From NCBI RefSeq assembly GCF_000189635.1, contig NW_002476470.1, positions 1-64,000 on the forward strand: 64,000 nucleotides of DNA. Direction: 5' to 3'. Below are positions 39,438-50,450 of the stretch, piece by piece. The stretch's first letter is position 1, and every line of letters starts with the position of its first letter. This DNA comes from Tetrahymena thermophila SB210 (Eukaryota > Ciliophora > Oligohymenophorea > Hymenostomatida > Tetrahymenidae). Under the pieces are notes generated by a model. It was not told the DNA's origin, ran no database searches, and saw nothing but the letters and a program-made list of their open reading frames with translations. A program made the translations under genes and the position numbers.

Positions 39438-39962
39438 TCAGAAAAGGAATGTAATTAAAGATAAAACTGAGCTCAAAATTATCATTGAGTTTGAGTATAA
39501 TGAAGGAGAAGGAGAAGAAGAAGGAGCTGTTGCTTAGCAACCAGATTAATCAGTTTTAGCATATTAACTAGTATTACCATTGCAAGCTAAGCAATCTGCG
39601 TCAGTCCATGTATTAGCAGTTCTACCAGAACCACAAGTTGCACTTGCAGCAACACAAGCATTTCCTAAAGTGTTAGCATACACAGCTGGGGTGTTGGTAA
39701 TAGAAACACCAGGACAAGATTAACAGTAGATATCAGTAGCACCAGTAAATGTATCAACACCTTCAGGACAAGCGCTAAGCATACAAGTTCCAGGTTTTAT
39801 ACCAGTACCCCAAGTCATAGTCAAATGAGGAGTGACAGTAGGAGGAGTTGGGCAATTAGTAGGAGAAGCGCATCCAGAACCAAGGCAGTTAACACTACCA
39901 CCACCTATTGCAAATATTTAGCTTACTAAAAGCGAAACAATTAGAAACTTTAAAATATTCAT
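39438..39962 (-). CDS. Single-repeat cysteine-rich GPI-type surface antigen
   Basis: Single exon of 174 residues with ATG at 39962 and TGA at 39438-39440. The signal peptide is MNILKFLIVSLLVSQIFA. One repeat follows, of the same subfamily as the four-repeat gene at 44728-46386 (VTPHLTMTWGTG, TFTGATDIYCQSCPG, ACVAASATCGSGRTANTW, DADCLACNGNTSQYAK). The linker is Ser/Pro-rich (APSSPSPSLYSNS), then MIILSSVLSLITFLF and TGA, a GPI-type tail. All family ends are present, so this looks like a minimal functional unit rather than a fragment, though a deletion derivative of a longer gene is also possible. Its 3' flank is nearly identical to that of the larger relative. Confidence 0.92.
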
Positions 39963-40000
39963 TTTACTTAAATTTTTGTTTTTATGATTTTCTTTTTTTA

Positions 40001-40050
40001 TTAATTAATTATTATGAAAAGAGGTTGTTTGATTTAGGTATTTGAAAGGA
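40001..40050 (-). promoter_or_regulatory. Conserved 5' block upstream of surface-antigen gene
   Basis: The common block with AAAAGAGGTTGTTTGATTTA. The following element is GGTATTTGAAAGG instead of TATTTATAAA, shared only with the gene at 44728-46386. Confidence 0.5.
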
Positions 40051-40469
40051 TAGATAGATAGAATAAAATTTCTTAATTTAATTTTTTTCTTCTAAAATTT
40101 AATTAAATCTATGAAGGTAGGGAATTTAATTAATTCGAACAAAACAAGTTGATAAATAATGAACATTCTAAATTATAAATAATAAATGGTCTTAATAAGG
40201 GATTGACTAATTTATTTTTTTATAAAGGAAATTAAAGAGGATTTTTTGAATTACAAAATCATGAAAATATATTTTATTTTTTATATAATTGCCCTCCTTT
40301 TTTAAATCTTAAAATATTCCATTGTGCCCTCATTTTACAAATTAAATTTGATTCATAAATACATATAAAAAAATTAAAAAAGATATTTTCTTTTTACTTT
40401 TAAAACCTAATGGCTATGTGCTGTTTAGCAGCAATAGCCATTTTTTAAAATAGCAAAGTGCTATATTAT

Positions 40470-41310
40470 TAGATATAATTAAGTTAAGTAAGTCTACAAA
40501 AATGATTAATTAAAATTTCAATTAAAATAACTTTCTAGCAAAGCACGAGAAGACAAATTCACAAAATTTGAATAGATCTATAAATTTTTTAATCTAATAT
40601 TACAAAATTTAAAAATTAAAGTTTAGCTTAATAAAGACTTAGTCATTTACATAATGTCATCAGCGCTTAAATAACATTTTGTTGAAATAAACATGAAAAT
40701 ATTCAAATACATACAATTCAAAAATACTCAGAAATATGAATTTAAAGTAAAGAAAATATGATTGAATTTATTTCCGTCTAATAAATTATTATTCATAGAA
40801 ATATACTCACCACTAGAAATTAATAAATTAATGAATTAAAAATTTTAGGCTCTGTGAAATAAATTTAGATGTAAGCCTAAATTTCACACAAAAACAAGAC
40901 TTGTATAATTAATTTTTGACAATTTTTTAGGCATGGATATATTATTAAGGATGTGACAAATTAATATCAACTATTTGTAAATGAAATTCAAATATTATTA
41001 CTTTAAACATGTCATTTTATTTACGAGGCAACAGTTTATAAATTTTATACAATTATCTCTTTAAGTTACTATAATTTTACTTAGAATCTTTGAAAAAAAA
41101 ATGCAATTGTTGGAGTTTTAAGTTTATTTATTAATTGATAGAAACATTAAATCATCTATAGAATTTTCTGTAAAGTCATAGGACTTTCAATATATTGATT
41201 GACTCACTAATAAACACAAACACTTATAAATCAAGGGTGATTACTCTATTTTACAATTTATAGGGTACAAAAGATTATTTTTCAATGTTTTTGTTAAAAT
41301 AATAAATTTA
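40470..41310. repeat. Inverted-repeat left arm
   Basis: The reverse complement of this segment matches 47471-48323 along its whole length. Paired landmarks include 'atgtcatcagcgcttaaataac' (40647) with 'gttatttaagcgctgatgacat' (48118), and 'cataggactttcaatatattga' (41178) with its complement near 47596. It is a flank module of the antigen unit lying in the opposite orientation. Non-coding. Confidence 0.9.
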
Positions 41311-41400
41311 AAAAAAAAAAATGTCTTATTCATTAAATATTTTAATATAGAATATAGTAAATAAATTAATATTTTAGAAAACAAACATTTATATTTTATG

Positions 41401-43365
41401 TCAAATTGAGAGGTTAGGTTCTATGTATGCAGTATAATAATATCTACTTGTAAAATCCTTACAAAAAAAAAATAAACTTTCAAAATACTCATCAGGTTAT
41501 TCTAATATTTTCCTCATTTTTTTATTATCACAGTTACAGTATTCTTATGCATTGATTCTGCATAAATGATCGTTATGATCGATTAAGAGATAAGCAAAAT
41601 GAGCTTTACCATATTTTTGATAATTATTTCGTACATTTTTTTGATATTTCAAGTGATAGTGAAGAAGATCATCATGCTACGAATGATCATAATTATCAAA
41701 ATAGTATTTATTTTTTAAATAAGAATACGAGTCTTCTGAAAAATAAATGTTTGCAAGTCTTTGATACTTTAAAAATTAGTGTAAAACTAATTTAAACAAA
41801 TGATCAATATTAAAGATATTTAAGCTAGCAATTCTGTTGTAATCACTAGATTACAATTTTTTTAAAGTATTTAAAATCTATATAGTTTACTATTATTCAT
41901 ATCCTATATATTCTTTACTTTTTAACTCAACACCCAAATGTAAGTAATTATTTGTATTCATCTTTAAATGCTTTCTATTTTTTAGTAAGAAATCTAATAA
42001 AGAAAAAATATTCCTTAATTTAAGCTAAATTCTTTTAAGATGTTTTATATTAGAGATAAATGGGTATTCTTCAATAAAACTTTCATAATTTTAATCAAGA
42101 GAGAATTTTGTTATATTTTATTTTTAAAAGCAAACAATTTTATTTATTTGGTCTAAAAATGTTTAATTTATTTTTTCTTCCAAACAAAATAGTTTTATTT
42201 TAATCTCTTATGTTTTGAGATATTGAATTTCATCAAAATATTTTTAAAATACTTCAGCAGGATAGTTTATGTTTTCTAAATTGATTTATATGGTATTTCT
42301 TTTATTTTTAACATCTTTCTTGTAGTTAATACTTGCTAATTTTTAGTAGTAATAATTAAAAAAACATAAATTAATTATATAGGCATTTTATTCATTGTAT
42401 TTAATGTAGTCAGGTAAAATATATTCTTTGAAAAATTACAGCTTAAACTAAGAATTCAAAGTCATATTAATATTTTTATTTAACAAATCTTAATTTTTAA
42501 TGACCTCTTATAATTATTTTTGGCATTTATTTTTGAATATATTTTCTGAAATAAAGCTTAAAATTGTTATTTTTTTGCCTACTTCATAACTAAAGTTGTG
42601 TCTTTATTTTATTTTTTCTGAAATATTTCTTGGCAATTAACGAATAATATCTTCATTTTTTATATCTATAAAAAACTCAACCAACTAGGCTAATTGCCTT
42701 TAATGAAATAGCACTAAAATCAAGTCGTTAATATCTTAAAAAATAAGTTTTATATGTTTTTATTTAAACATGAAAACATTAGATAATCTGCAAAGTAGCT
42801 AATTTTGCCATATTAATTCAATTTTGAATTTGTCTAAATTGTTGCTAATCATTTTTTTTAGTACTTTAATAAACTCTTTCTAATTTGAATTAACAATTAC
42901 ATTATATTCATTAAATAAGCTTCTTTTAATCCACACAGACGGATCAATATCAAGCTCATCTAAGCTTATTTTGCAATGACCCAAAGCTATTACCAATCTA
43001 TCATTAACAAAATTAAATTATATAGATTGATCACTGTAAAATGTATTTTATAAAAATTATATAAATGATAAGATCTATTTCTTAGATTAACATTTGATTC
43101 TTAAAAATTAAATAAATAATTTCTTAATTTAACTCTGTTTTACTAAAGTTCTTTGCAAGCTCTTAAGAAAATTTCCATTCAAAAAACAATGATTAATTTT
43201 TAAGACTAATTCATGAATATTTGGAAAAATCTTATTGAGAATATTATCAAAGTCAATTTTATCTAAAATATTTTCACTTATTTCTATTTTTAAAATATTC
43301 CCTGTGGTCTTACTACACTTAGCTGACTAAGACTCTTTTTAAATCTTTTAATGGATTAAAATCCT
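41401..43365 (-). CDS. Hypothetical protein, 654-residue uninterrupted ORF (gene D)
   Basis: In the ciliate code the minus strand is open for 655 codons ending with TGA at 41401-41403. I checked every line in frame and found no other TGA down to 43366-43368. Composition is protein-like (Asn/Lys/Leu/Ile-rich, with many TAA/TAG Gln) and unlike flanking DNA. Motifs seen: NIKHLKRIQLKLRNIF in the middle, which could be a degenerate LRR strand, and a His/Cys-containing C-terminal stretch (HNDHLCRINAQEYCNCDNKK) not matching a zinc-binding pattern I know. No signal peptide or clear membrane segment. The start is unresolved: no ATG lies near the 5' end of the frame. An ATG at 43367-43369 (MKDFNPLKDLKRV) is in another frame, so an intron or a frameshift is needed, and the first in-frame ATGs are near 42850. 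No family recognised. Confidence 0.7.
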
Positions 43366-43559
43366 TCATTTTATTTTCCCTGAAAGAATAAAGCTTTATT
43401 ATTTTTTGAACAAAATTTTTTACCTTAATATTTATTTAGTTGTTTATTAATTAATTAATTATAAAAATTTTAGAAAAGCTAACAAGTATTTGATTGTATA
43501 TCTTTAGTTAATTAGTCTAAAAGAATACTTCTAATTTATCATTTTTTTAAATTTTTTAT

Positions 43560-44235
43560 TAATTTGAAGAAATAAACAAAAATAGACTCTTTAATTCAAC
43601 TTTAAAAATTTCAAGCAACTAGTTTGAAAATATTTCATCAGAAATCAAGTGTTTAAAGACACAACATTATTAATTATTCGAGAAAATATCGAATTGTAGA
43701 CACTTTAATTCAATTTAAAACAAGAAAAAATAACAAGTACAAACTTTAATTATCAAAAATCAACTATTTAAAGAAATGAAACTATTATGAATTTGAGAAT
43801 ATATTAAATAATAGGTTATTTAATTAAATTTAAAGGAATTCATGAAACTAGCTTAAATCTAATTTATCATAAAAAAACTGTTTATAAACATTAAATTATC
43901 AAAGATTTGAGAAAATAAATATCCAATTAGATGAATTATAAACTCTCTTGTTCATTTTAAATAAACTAAAAAACTAATTTGAAAATAATATTTTCTTTCA
44001 GTTTGAGGAAATAAATATTAAAATATAGACTCTATAATTTAATTTAAAATAATTAAAGCGTCTGTTTTAAACATAATTTTTCAGGTATTAACTTATAGAA
44101 GACATTATATTGACATAAATCAGAGGAAATATAGAAAGATAGACTCTTTAATTAAATTAAAATAATTAACCAGTTTGAGAATAATTTATCAGAAATCAAC
44201 TGATAAAAGAAAGACACTATAAAAATTTGAAATAA
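43560..44235. repeat. Degenerate tandem repeat, ~115-125 bp period
   Basis: About six diverged units begin with 'agactctttaattcaa'-like sequence (43582, 43697, about 43812, about 43935, 44027, 44148), then 'ttgaaaatatttcatcagaaatcaa' and 'aaagacac...attattaa'. No frame stays open across the units, so I read it as non-coding. It lies upstream of the hypothetical gene at 41401-43365. Confidence 0.65.
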
Positions 44236-44727
44236 AATAAAAAAATAAATTCCTTAGGTATTATTACTTATTATTAAAAAGAAAAAATTTGATTTAATAT
44301 AATATAATAGAAGCAATATTTATTTGGTTTTAGTATTTTTTATTTAGATCCATTTATGATTTTATATTTCTTAATTTCTTATAAAGAGAATTATAACTTT
44401 TTCCTCTTTATTATTATTTTTTCTTTCCATAGTCTACTCAAATTAGAAGACCGTCTTAAATTAGAATCGGCTTAAGATAAAGTATTTATTTACGGTATAT
44501 TGAAAAATATTTTTTAATAAGAAATTTAAAAATGAAAAAAAAGAATTTTATTTTCAGAGAAAATAAAATCAAAAAAGAAATATAAATAATTGAACGTACA
44601 ATAATACTTTTCAATCAAATCAGCATACACAATATATAGGTTAAAAGCTTATATAATAGAGCTAACAATCAAATAAGTATTATTAAAAATTTATTTTTTT
44701 GAATGAGTTTAATTCAGACATAAAAAA

Positions 44728-46386
44728 TCAGAAAAGGAATGTAATTAAAAATAAAACTGAGCTCAAAAATATCATTGAGTTTGATGAAGATGAAGAAGTA
44801 GGAGCTGTTGCTTAGCAACCAGATCTATCAGTCTTAGCATATTAACTAGTATTACCATTGCAAGCTAAGCAATCTGAGTTAGTCCAGGTATTAGCAGTTC
44901 TACCATTACCACAAGTTGCACCTGCAGCAACACAAGCATTTCCTGCAGTGTTAGCAAACACAGCTTGAACGCTACCGTTAGCAGTACCGGGACAAGATTG
45001 ACAGAAGAGATCAGTAGCACCAGTAAATGTAGCACCACCTGTAGGACAAGTGTTAAGTGCACATTTTCCAGAGTTTACACCATTACCCCAAGTCAAAGTC
45101 ATGGTAGGAGTGACAGTAGGAGGGGCTGGGCAATTAGCAGGAGAAGCACATCCAGAACCAGTGCAGGTAACATCAGCACCAGGAATAGGATTTGCTTAGC
45201 AAGCAGATCTATCAGCCTTTGCATATTGTTAAGTATTACCATAACAGGCAAGGCAATCTGAGTTAGTCCAGGTATTAGCAGCTCTACCAGCACCACAAGT
45301 TGCACCTGCAGCAACACAAGCAGTTCCTGCAACGTTAGCAAACACAGCTTGAACGCTGCCACTAGGAGTACCAGGACAAGATTGACAGAAGGGATCAGAA
45401 GCACCAGTAAATGTAGCACCACCTGTAGGACAAGTGCTAAGTGCACATTTTCCAGAGGTTACACCATTACCCCAAGTCAAAGTCATAGAAGGAGTGACAG
45501 TAGGAGGGGCTGGGCAATTAGCAGGAGAAGCACATCCAGTACCAGTGCAGGTAGCATCAGCACCAGGAATAGGATTTGCTTAGCAAGCAGATCTATCAGC
45601 CTTTGCATATTGTTAAGTATTACCATAACAGGCAAGGCAATCTGAGTTAGTCCAGGTATTAGCAGCTCTACCAGCACCACAAGTTGCACCTGCAGCAACA
45701 CAAGCAGTTCCTGCAACGTTAGCAAACACAGCTTGAACGCTGCCACTAGGAGTACCAGGACAAGATTGACAGAAGGGATCAGAAGCACCAGTAAATGTAG
45801 CACCACCTGTAGGACAAGCGCTAAGTGCACATTTTCCAGAGGCTACACCATTAGCCCAAGTCATAGTCATGGTAGGAGTGACAGTAGGAGGGGCTGGGCA
45901 ATTAGCAGGAGAAGCACATCCAGTACCAGTGCAGGTAGCATCAGCACCAGGAATAGGATTTGCTTAGCAAGCAGATCTATCAGCCTTTGCATATTGTTAA
46001 GTATTACCATAACAGGCAAGGCAATCTGAGTTAGTCCAGGTATTAGCAGCTCTACCAGCACCACAAGTTGCACCTGCAGCAACACAAGCAGTTCCTGCAA
46101 CGTTAGCAAACACAGCTTGAACGCTGCCACTAGGAGTACCAGGACAAGATTGACAGAAGGGATCAGAAGCACCAGTAAATGTAGCACCACCTGTAGGACA
46201 AGCGCTAAGTGCACATTTTCCAGAGGCTACACCATTAGCCCAAGTCATAGTCAAAGGAGGAGTGACAGTGGGAGGGGCTGGGCAATTAGCAGGAGAAGCA
46301 CATCCAGTACCAGTGCAGGTAGCATCAGCAGCTGCAAATATTTAGCTTACTAAAAGCGAAACAATTAGTAACTTTAAAATATTCAT
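44728..46386 (-). CDS. Cysteine-rich GPI-type surface antigen, 4 near-identical repeats
   Basis: Single exon of 552 residues with ATG at 46386 and TGA at 44728-44730. The signal peptide is MNILKLLIVSLLVSQIFA. Four 128-residue repeats with a 384 bp period follow. Three of them differ at only a few bases; the last (C-terminal) is more diverged and resembles the single-repeat gene at 39438-39962. Landmarks are LTMTWANGV, KCALSACPTGGATFTGASD, FCQSCPGTPSGSVQAVFAN, ACVAAGATCGAGRAANTW, DCLACYGN and PIPGADATC. The C-terminal Ser linker is followed by NSMIFLSSVLFLITFLF, a GPI-type tail. GC content is well above that of its surroundings. The near-identity of the repeats points to recent expansion or homogenisation. 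Confidence 0.94.
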
Positions 46387-46420
46387 TTTACTTAAATTTT
46401 TGTTTTTATGATTTTCTTTT

Positions 46421-46470
46421 TTAATTAATTAATTATTATGAAAAGAGGTTGTTTGATTTAGGTATTTGAA
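46421..46470 (-). promoter_or_regulatory. Conserved 5' block upstream of surface-antigen gene
   Basis: Identical in layout to the block at 40001-40050: AAAAGAGGTTGTTTGATTTA then GGTATTTGAAAGG, starting 35 bases upstream of the ATG at 46386. Confidence 0.5.
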
Positions 46471-46988
46471 AGGATAGATAGATAGAATAAAATTTCTTAA
46501 TTTAATTTTTTTCTTCTTCTAAAATGTAATTAAATTTATGAAGGTAGGGAATTTAATTAATTCGAACAAAACAAGTTGATAAATAATGAACATTCTAAAT
46601 TATAAATAATAAATGGTATAAATAAGGGATTGACTAATTAATTTATATACAATTTAAGTAGTAGTGTATGATTTTAGTTTGTAAAAGCAAGCTAATTCAT
46701 TAGTAAAAATAAAAAGATAGATTTTTTATGAAAAGCATTATTTAAAGGAAATTAAAGAGGATTTTTTGATAATCATATCAATTAAATAAAAAAAATATCT
46801 TAAGTTTGTCGAGCATATTATTTATTAGTTATAAAAGACTAAATAAATAAATAACTAACAATTTTTGATTTTGATTGATACCTTACCCTATTTGATTTAA
46901 AAAAAAACATCTTTATGTATCTATTACTTTATTTTCCTAATTAACTAATTAAGTCTATTAATTTTTGTATCAAAAATAATTGAAAATT

Positions 46989-47088
46989 NNNNNNNNNNNN
47001 NNNNNNNNNNNNNNNNNNNNNNNNNNNNNNNNNNNNNNNNNNNNNNNNNNNNNNNNNNNNNNNNNNNNNNNNNNNNNNNNNNNNNNNN
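46989..47088. other. Assembly gap (100 N)
   Basis: Exactly 100 N, a conventional unknown-length gap. It falls inside duplicated flank sequence, where assembly is expected to fail. Confidence 0.98.
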
Positions 47089-47470
47089 AAAAATATTAAT
47101 TTAATTAAAGTGTGATCAAAAAAGTTTCTGAGAGATAGATAAAATGTAGATCTTATTAATCCATTTTTTGTTAAAATTTATAATTAGAAAATCAATAAAT
47201 ACGCCAAAAGAATGAAAGATACTTAAATTATACATTTATTTGAGTATGTATTATTATTTACAATTTAAATTAATTTAATCATCAAAATTATATGAATGTA
47301 AATAAATAATAATGTTTCTTAAATGATATATCTAAAAATAAATAAAATAATAAATAAAATTGTTCATTTATTTGAACTAAACTAAGTTATATAAACACAA
47401 AATGTTAATAGCAATTTTTTTATACCGCAAATCCGTAAGTGTTTGGCTTGAACCATATTAAATAAATTGA

Positions 47471-48323
47471 CTGAAAATAAATTTTAACAAAAACATGGAA
47501 AAAAGAATCTTTTGTACCTATAAATTGTTAAAATAGAGTAATCACCCTTGATATATAAGTGTTTGTGATTATTAGTGAGTGAGTCAATCAATCAATATAT
47601 TGAAAGTCCTATGCTTTTACAGAAAAGTCTATAGATGATTTAATGTTTGTATCAATTAATAAATATACTTAAAAACTCCAACAATTGCATTTTTTTTCAA
47701 AGATTCCAAGTAAAATTATAGTAACTTAATGAGATAAATGTATAATATTTATAAACTGTTGCTTCGTAAATAAAATGACATGTTTTAAGTAATAATATTT
47801 GAATTTCATTTATAAATAATTGATATTAATTTGTTACATCTTTAATAATATATCCATGCCTAAAAAATTGTCAAAAATTAATTATCCAAATCTTGTTTTA
47901 GTGTGAAATATAGGCTTACATCTAAATTTATTTCAAAGAGCCTAGAATTTTTAATTCATTGATTGATTATTAATTTCTAGTGGTGAGTCTATTTCAATGA
48001 ATAAGAATTTATTAGACGGAAATAAATTCAATTATATTTTCTTTACTTTAAATTCATATTTCTGAGTATTTTTGAATTGTATATATTTGAATATTTTCAT
48101 GTTTATTTCAACAAAATGTTATTTAAGCGCTGATGACATTATGTAAATGACTAAGTCTTTATGAAGCTAAACATTCATTTTCAAATTTTGTAATATTAGA
48201 TTAAAAAATTTATAGACCTATTAAAATTTTGTGAATTTGCCTTCTAGCGCTTTGCTCGAAAGTTATTTTCATTGAAATTTTAAGTAAACATTTTTGAAGA
48301 CTTTCTTAACTTAATTATATCTA
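47471..48323. repeat. Inverted-repeat right arm
   Basis: Pairs with the reverse complement of 40470-41310. This arm is in the same orientation as the homologous segments near 13600-14520 and 61960-62710, so the left arm is the inverted one. Confidence 0.9.
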
Positions 48324-50450
48324 ATAATTGATTAATCACTTACGGGATGGGGATTTCAAAATTTTTTACACTTTTTCAGATTGCTATCAAAAGAAAATGA
48401 ATCAATGTAGGACATTCTATACGCGGTGTTACAAAGTATATCCATAATAATTTTGTAAATCATTTTATAATTTTTTAAAATAAATAAATTTGAATAAAAA
48501 ATATTTTTTTTTTGAATGCAATTTGTTAAATATTTTTTGGATAATAGATAGACAAATCCAATCAATTATCTTCCCTAAAATCTTAAAATAAACAAATAAA
48601 TTATTAGCATCATGCTTTTTTGCTAAAAATTTTACTTACTAATCAACAAGCGAAAATATTTTCTTTTTTTAGATTAAAATAATTTAAAAATCTAAAAGCT
48701 AAATTTTTTAAAGCTATTTTTGAAGAATTTAAATAAGGAAACTAACTACATATTTTTTATCCTTTGTAATAAAAATTATTAAAAAATAAATACTTCTTTA
48801 CTTTTAATTGGAAATGAATGACTACATATCCAAAAATTAAAAGATGAAAATCCTTGTTTGATTGTTATTAGCCAATATATTTTTTTTATTTAAAATAGAA
48901 GAATTTCAAAAAATCATCTTTCAATAAATTTTTTAATAGATTAATGGATGTATTTATTTTTTTATTTAAAAAATTTGTTACTAATAATGCTCTATAAGCA
49001 TTTAAAATTTAAAAAGAAAATTATTCATGTTAATTATTGTGTAAATCAAGAATAATATGATTTTATTCAATTCAAACATTCAAAATCAACAATTAGTTTT
49101 AAGATAGTGCGAAAAAAAATAAAAGCTATTTTTTCATATATTGATTTACAAGTAAGTAAATAAGCAAGTAACAAATAGTTTATTCTTCGAAAATTTTAGT
49201 GATGTCAATATTATGCTGCTTATTTTAATGCTAAACACATATTTATTTTCAAAACCATCTTTTTAATATATTTAAGGCTATTTTTTGAAATCATTTTTAG
49301 TTATGAATTAAGTTTTTGTTTGAAAAGTTTCATTAAAGCTTTCTACAAATTTGAAATAGTTTAAATAGAAAGAAAGCAAAGGAATATTGATTGATAAATG
49401 TCAATAAAAATTGAAAAATCACAAATAATTCAATATTAGTAGACTTTAAAATAAATAAGGAGAAAAGTCTAAAAGATATCCTTATAAATTTTCAAATGTA
49501 GACTAATTTGTTTTAATTAAAAAGACAAATAAATAATTAATTAGTTAATTAGTTTGTTTGTTTGTTTGTTAATAATCTATGATTAAAATCAAATTAGTTC
49601 ATTCAATCAATCAAAGATGATCAATTATTTTTTTAATATATGACTTACCTTAAATCAATTATTTAAGACAATAAATTAATAATAAAATTTATTAAATTTA
49701 CTCCCAACATTCTTATATATTTTTTTATTGATTTTAATTAAATTCATTCACTTTAAAAAATAGTATTTCAATTTACTTCTTAATATATTTATACAAGAAT
49801 TATTGTCTACAAAGAGTGGAGTTAAGAATTTTTACTATCAAATTAATCACATATATACTTACTTACATTTTATACAATTTATATATCCAAGTTTTTTAAA
49901 AAAAATTATTTAAGCTACAATGTATCTATGTATGTATATTCTTACATTTATACATAGATACACAAATCATTTGTGTATAAAAATATATTATTTACTAAAT
50001 AAATTAATACATTTATATTCATTAGTACATTTATTACTCTCAACCAATTTTTATTGATATTACTATCAAATCAAACTTAGATAGATAGACACACAAAAGG
50101 AAAGTATTAATAACAGCTGGCTGTCTATCTATAACCTTTAATGGATGACATATATAATTTTAAATAAGAAAATGGCATATAACAAAAAAAAATAAACAAT
50201 AAAAAAGTGCGCTAACTAACTAATTAACTAAATAAATAAGCAATATGCTTACTAAAAATTAATCAAATTAAAAAATATTTTGTTTTCATTTTTAAGTTTA
50301 TATTTTATTTTAATTAAAATGTAAATCCAAGGACGGACAATGAAAGCGCTTTCTCGAATTTGTAAATATTTATATTAGGTATAACTATCTATTAACCAAT
50401 ATATACCATATATAATAAGGATTTGACATTTTTTTTATTCAATTAAAGGT

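Larger units (their letters stand above)
46471..50450. repeat. Upstream flank of surface-antigen unit (duplicon copy 4), with assembly gap
   Basis: Non-coding flank with the common landmarks ('gataccttaccctatttga' 46878, 'agagtaatcacccttgat' 47533, 'cttacgggatggggat' 48339, 'ctgtctatctataacctttaatgg' 50121). Segment 47471-48323 is the right arm of the inverted repeat with 40470-41310. The N run at 46989-47088 lies inside it. Confidence 0.75.

Noticed and set aside
44965..46353. Plus-strand ORFs of 78-98 residues (for example 45349-45645) and minus-strand leucine-rich ORFs of 65-120 residues over all antigen genes
   Set aside because: They are other-frame or antisense shadows of the cysteine-repeat genes. 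They repeat with the same 369-396 bp period, begin and end arbitrarily, and lack starts, signal peptides and conservation of their own frame.
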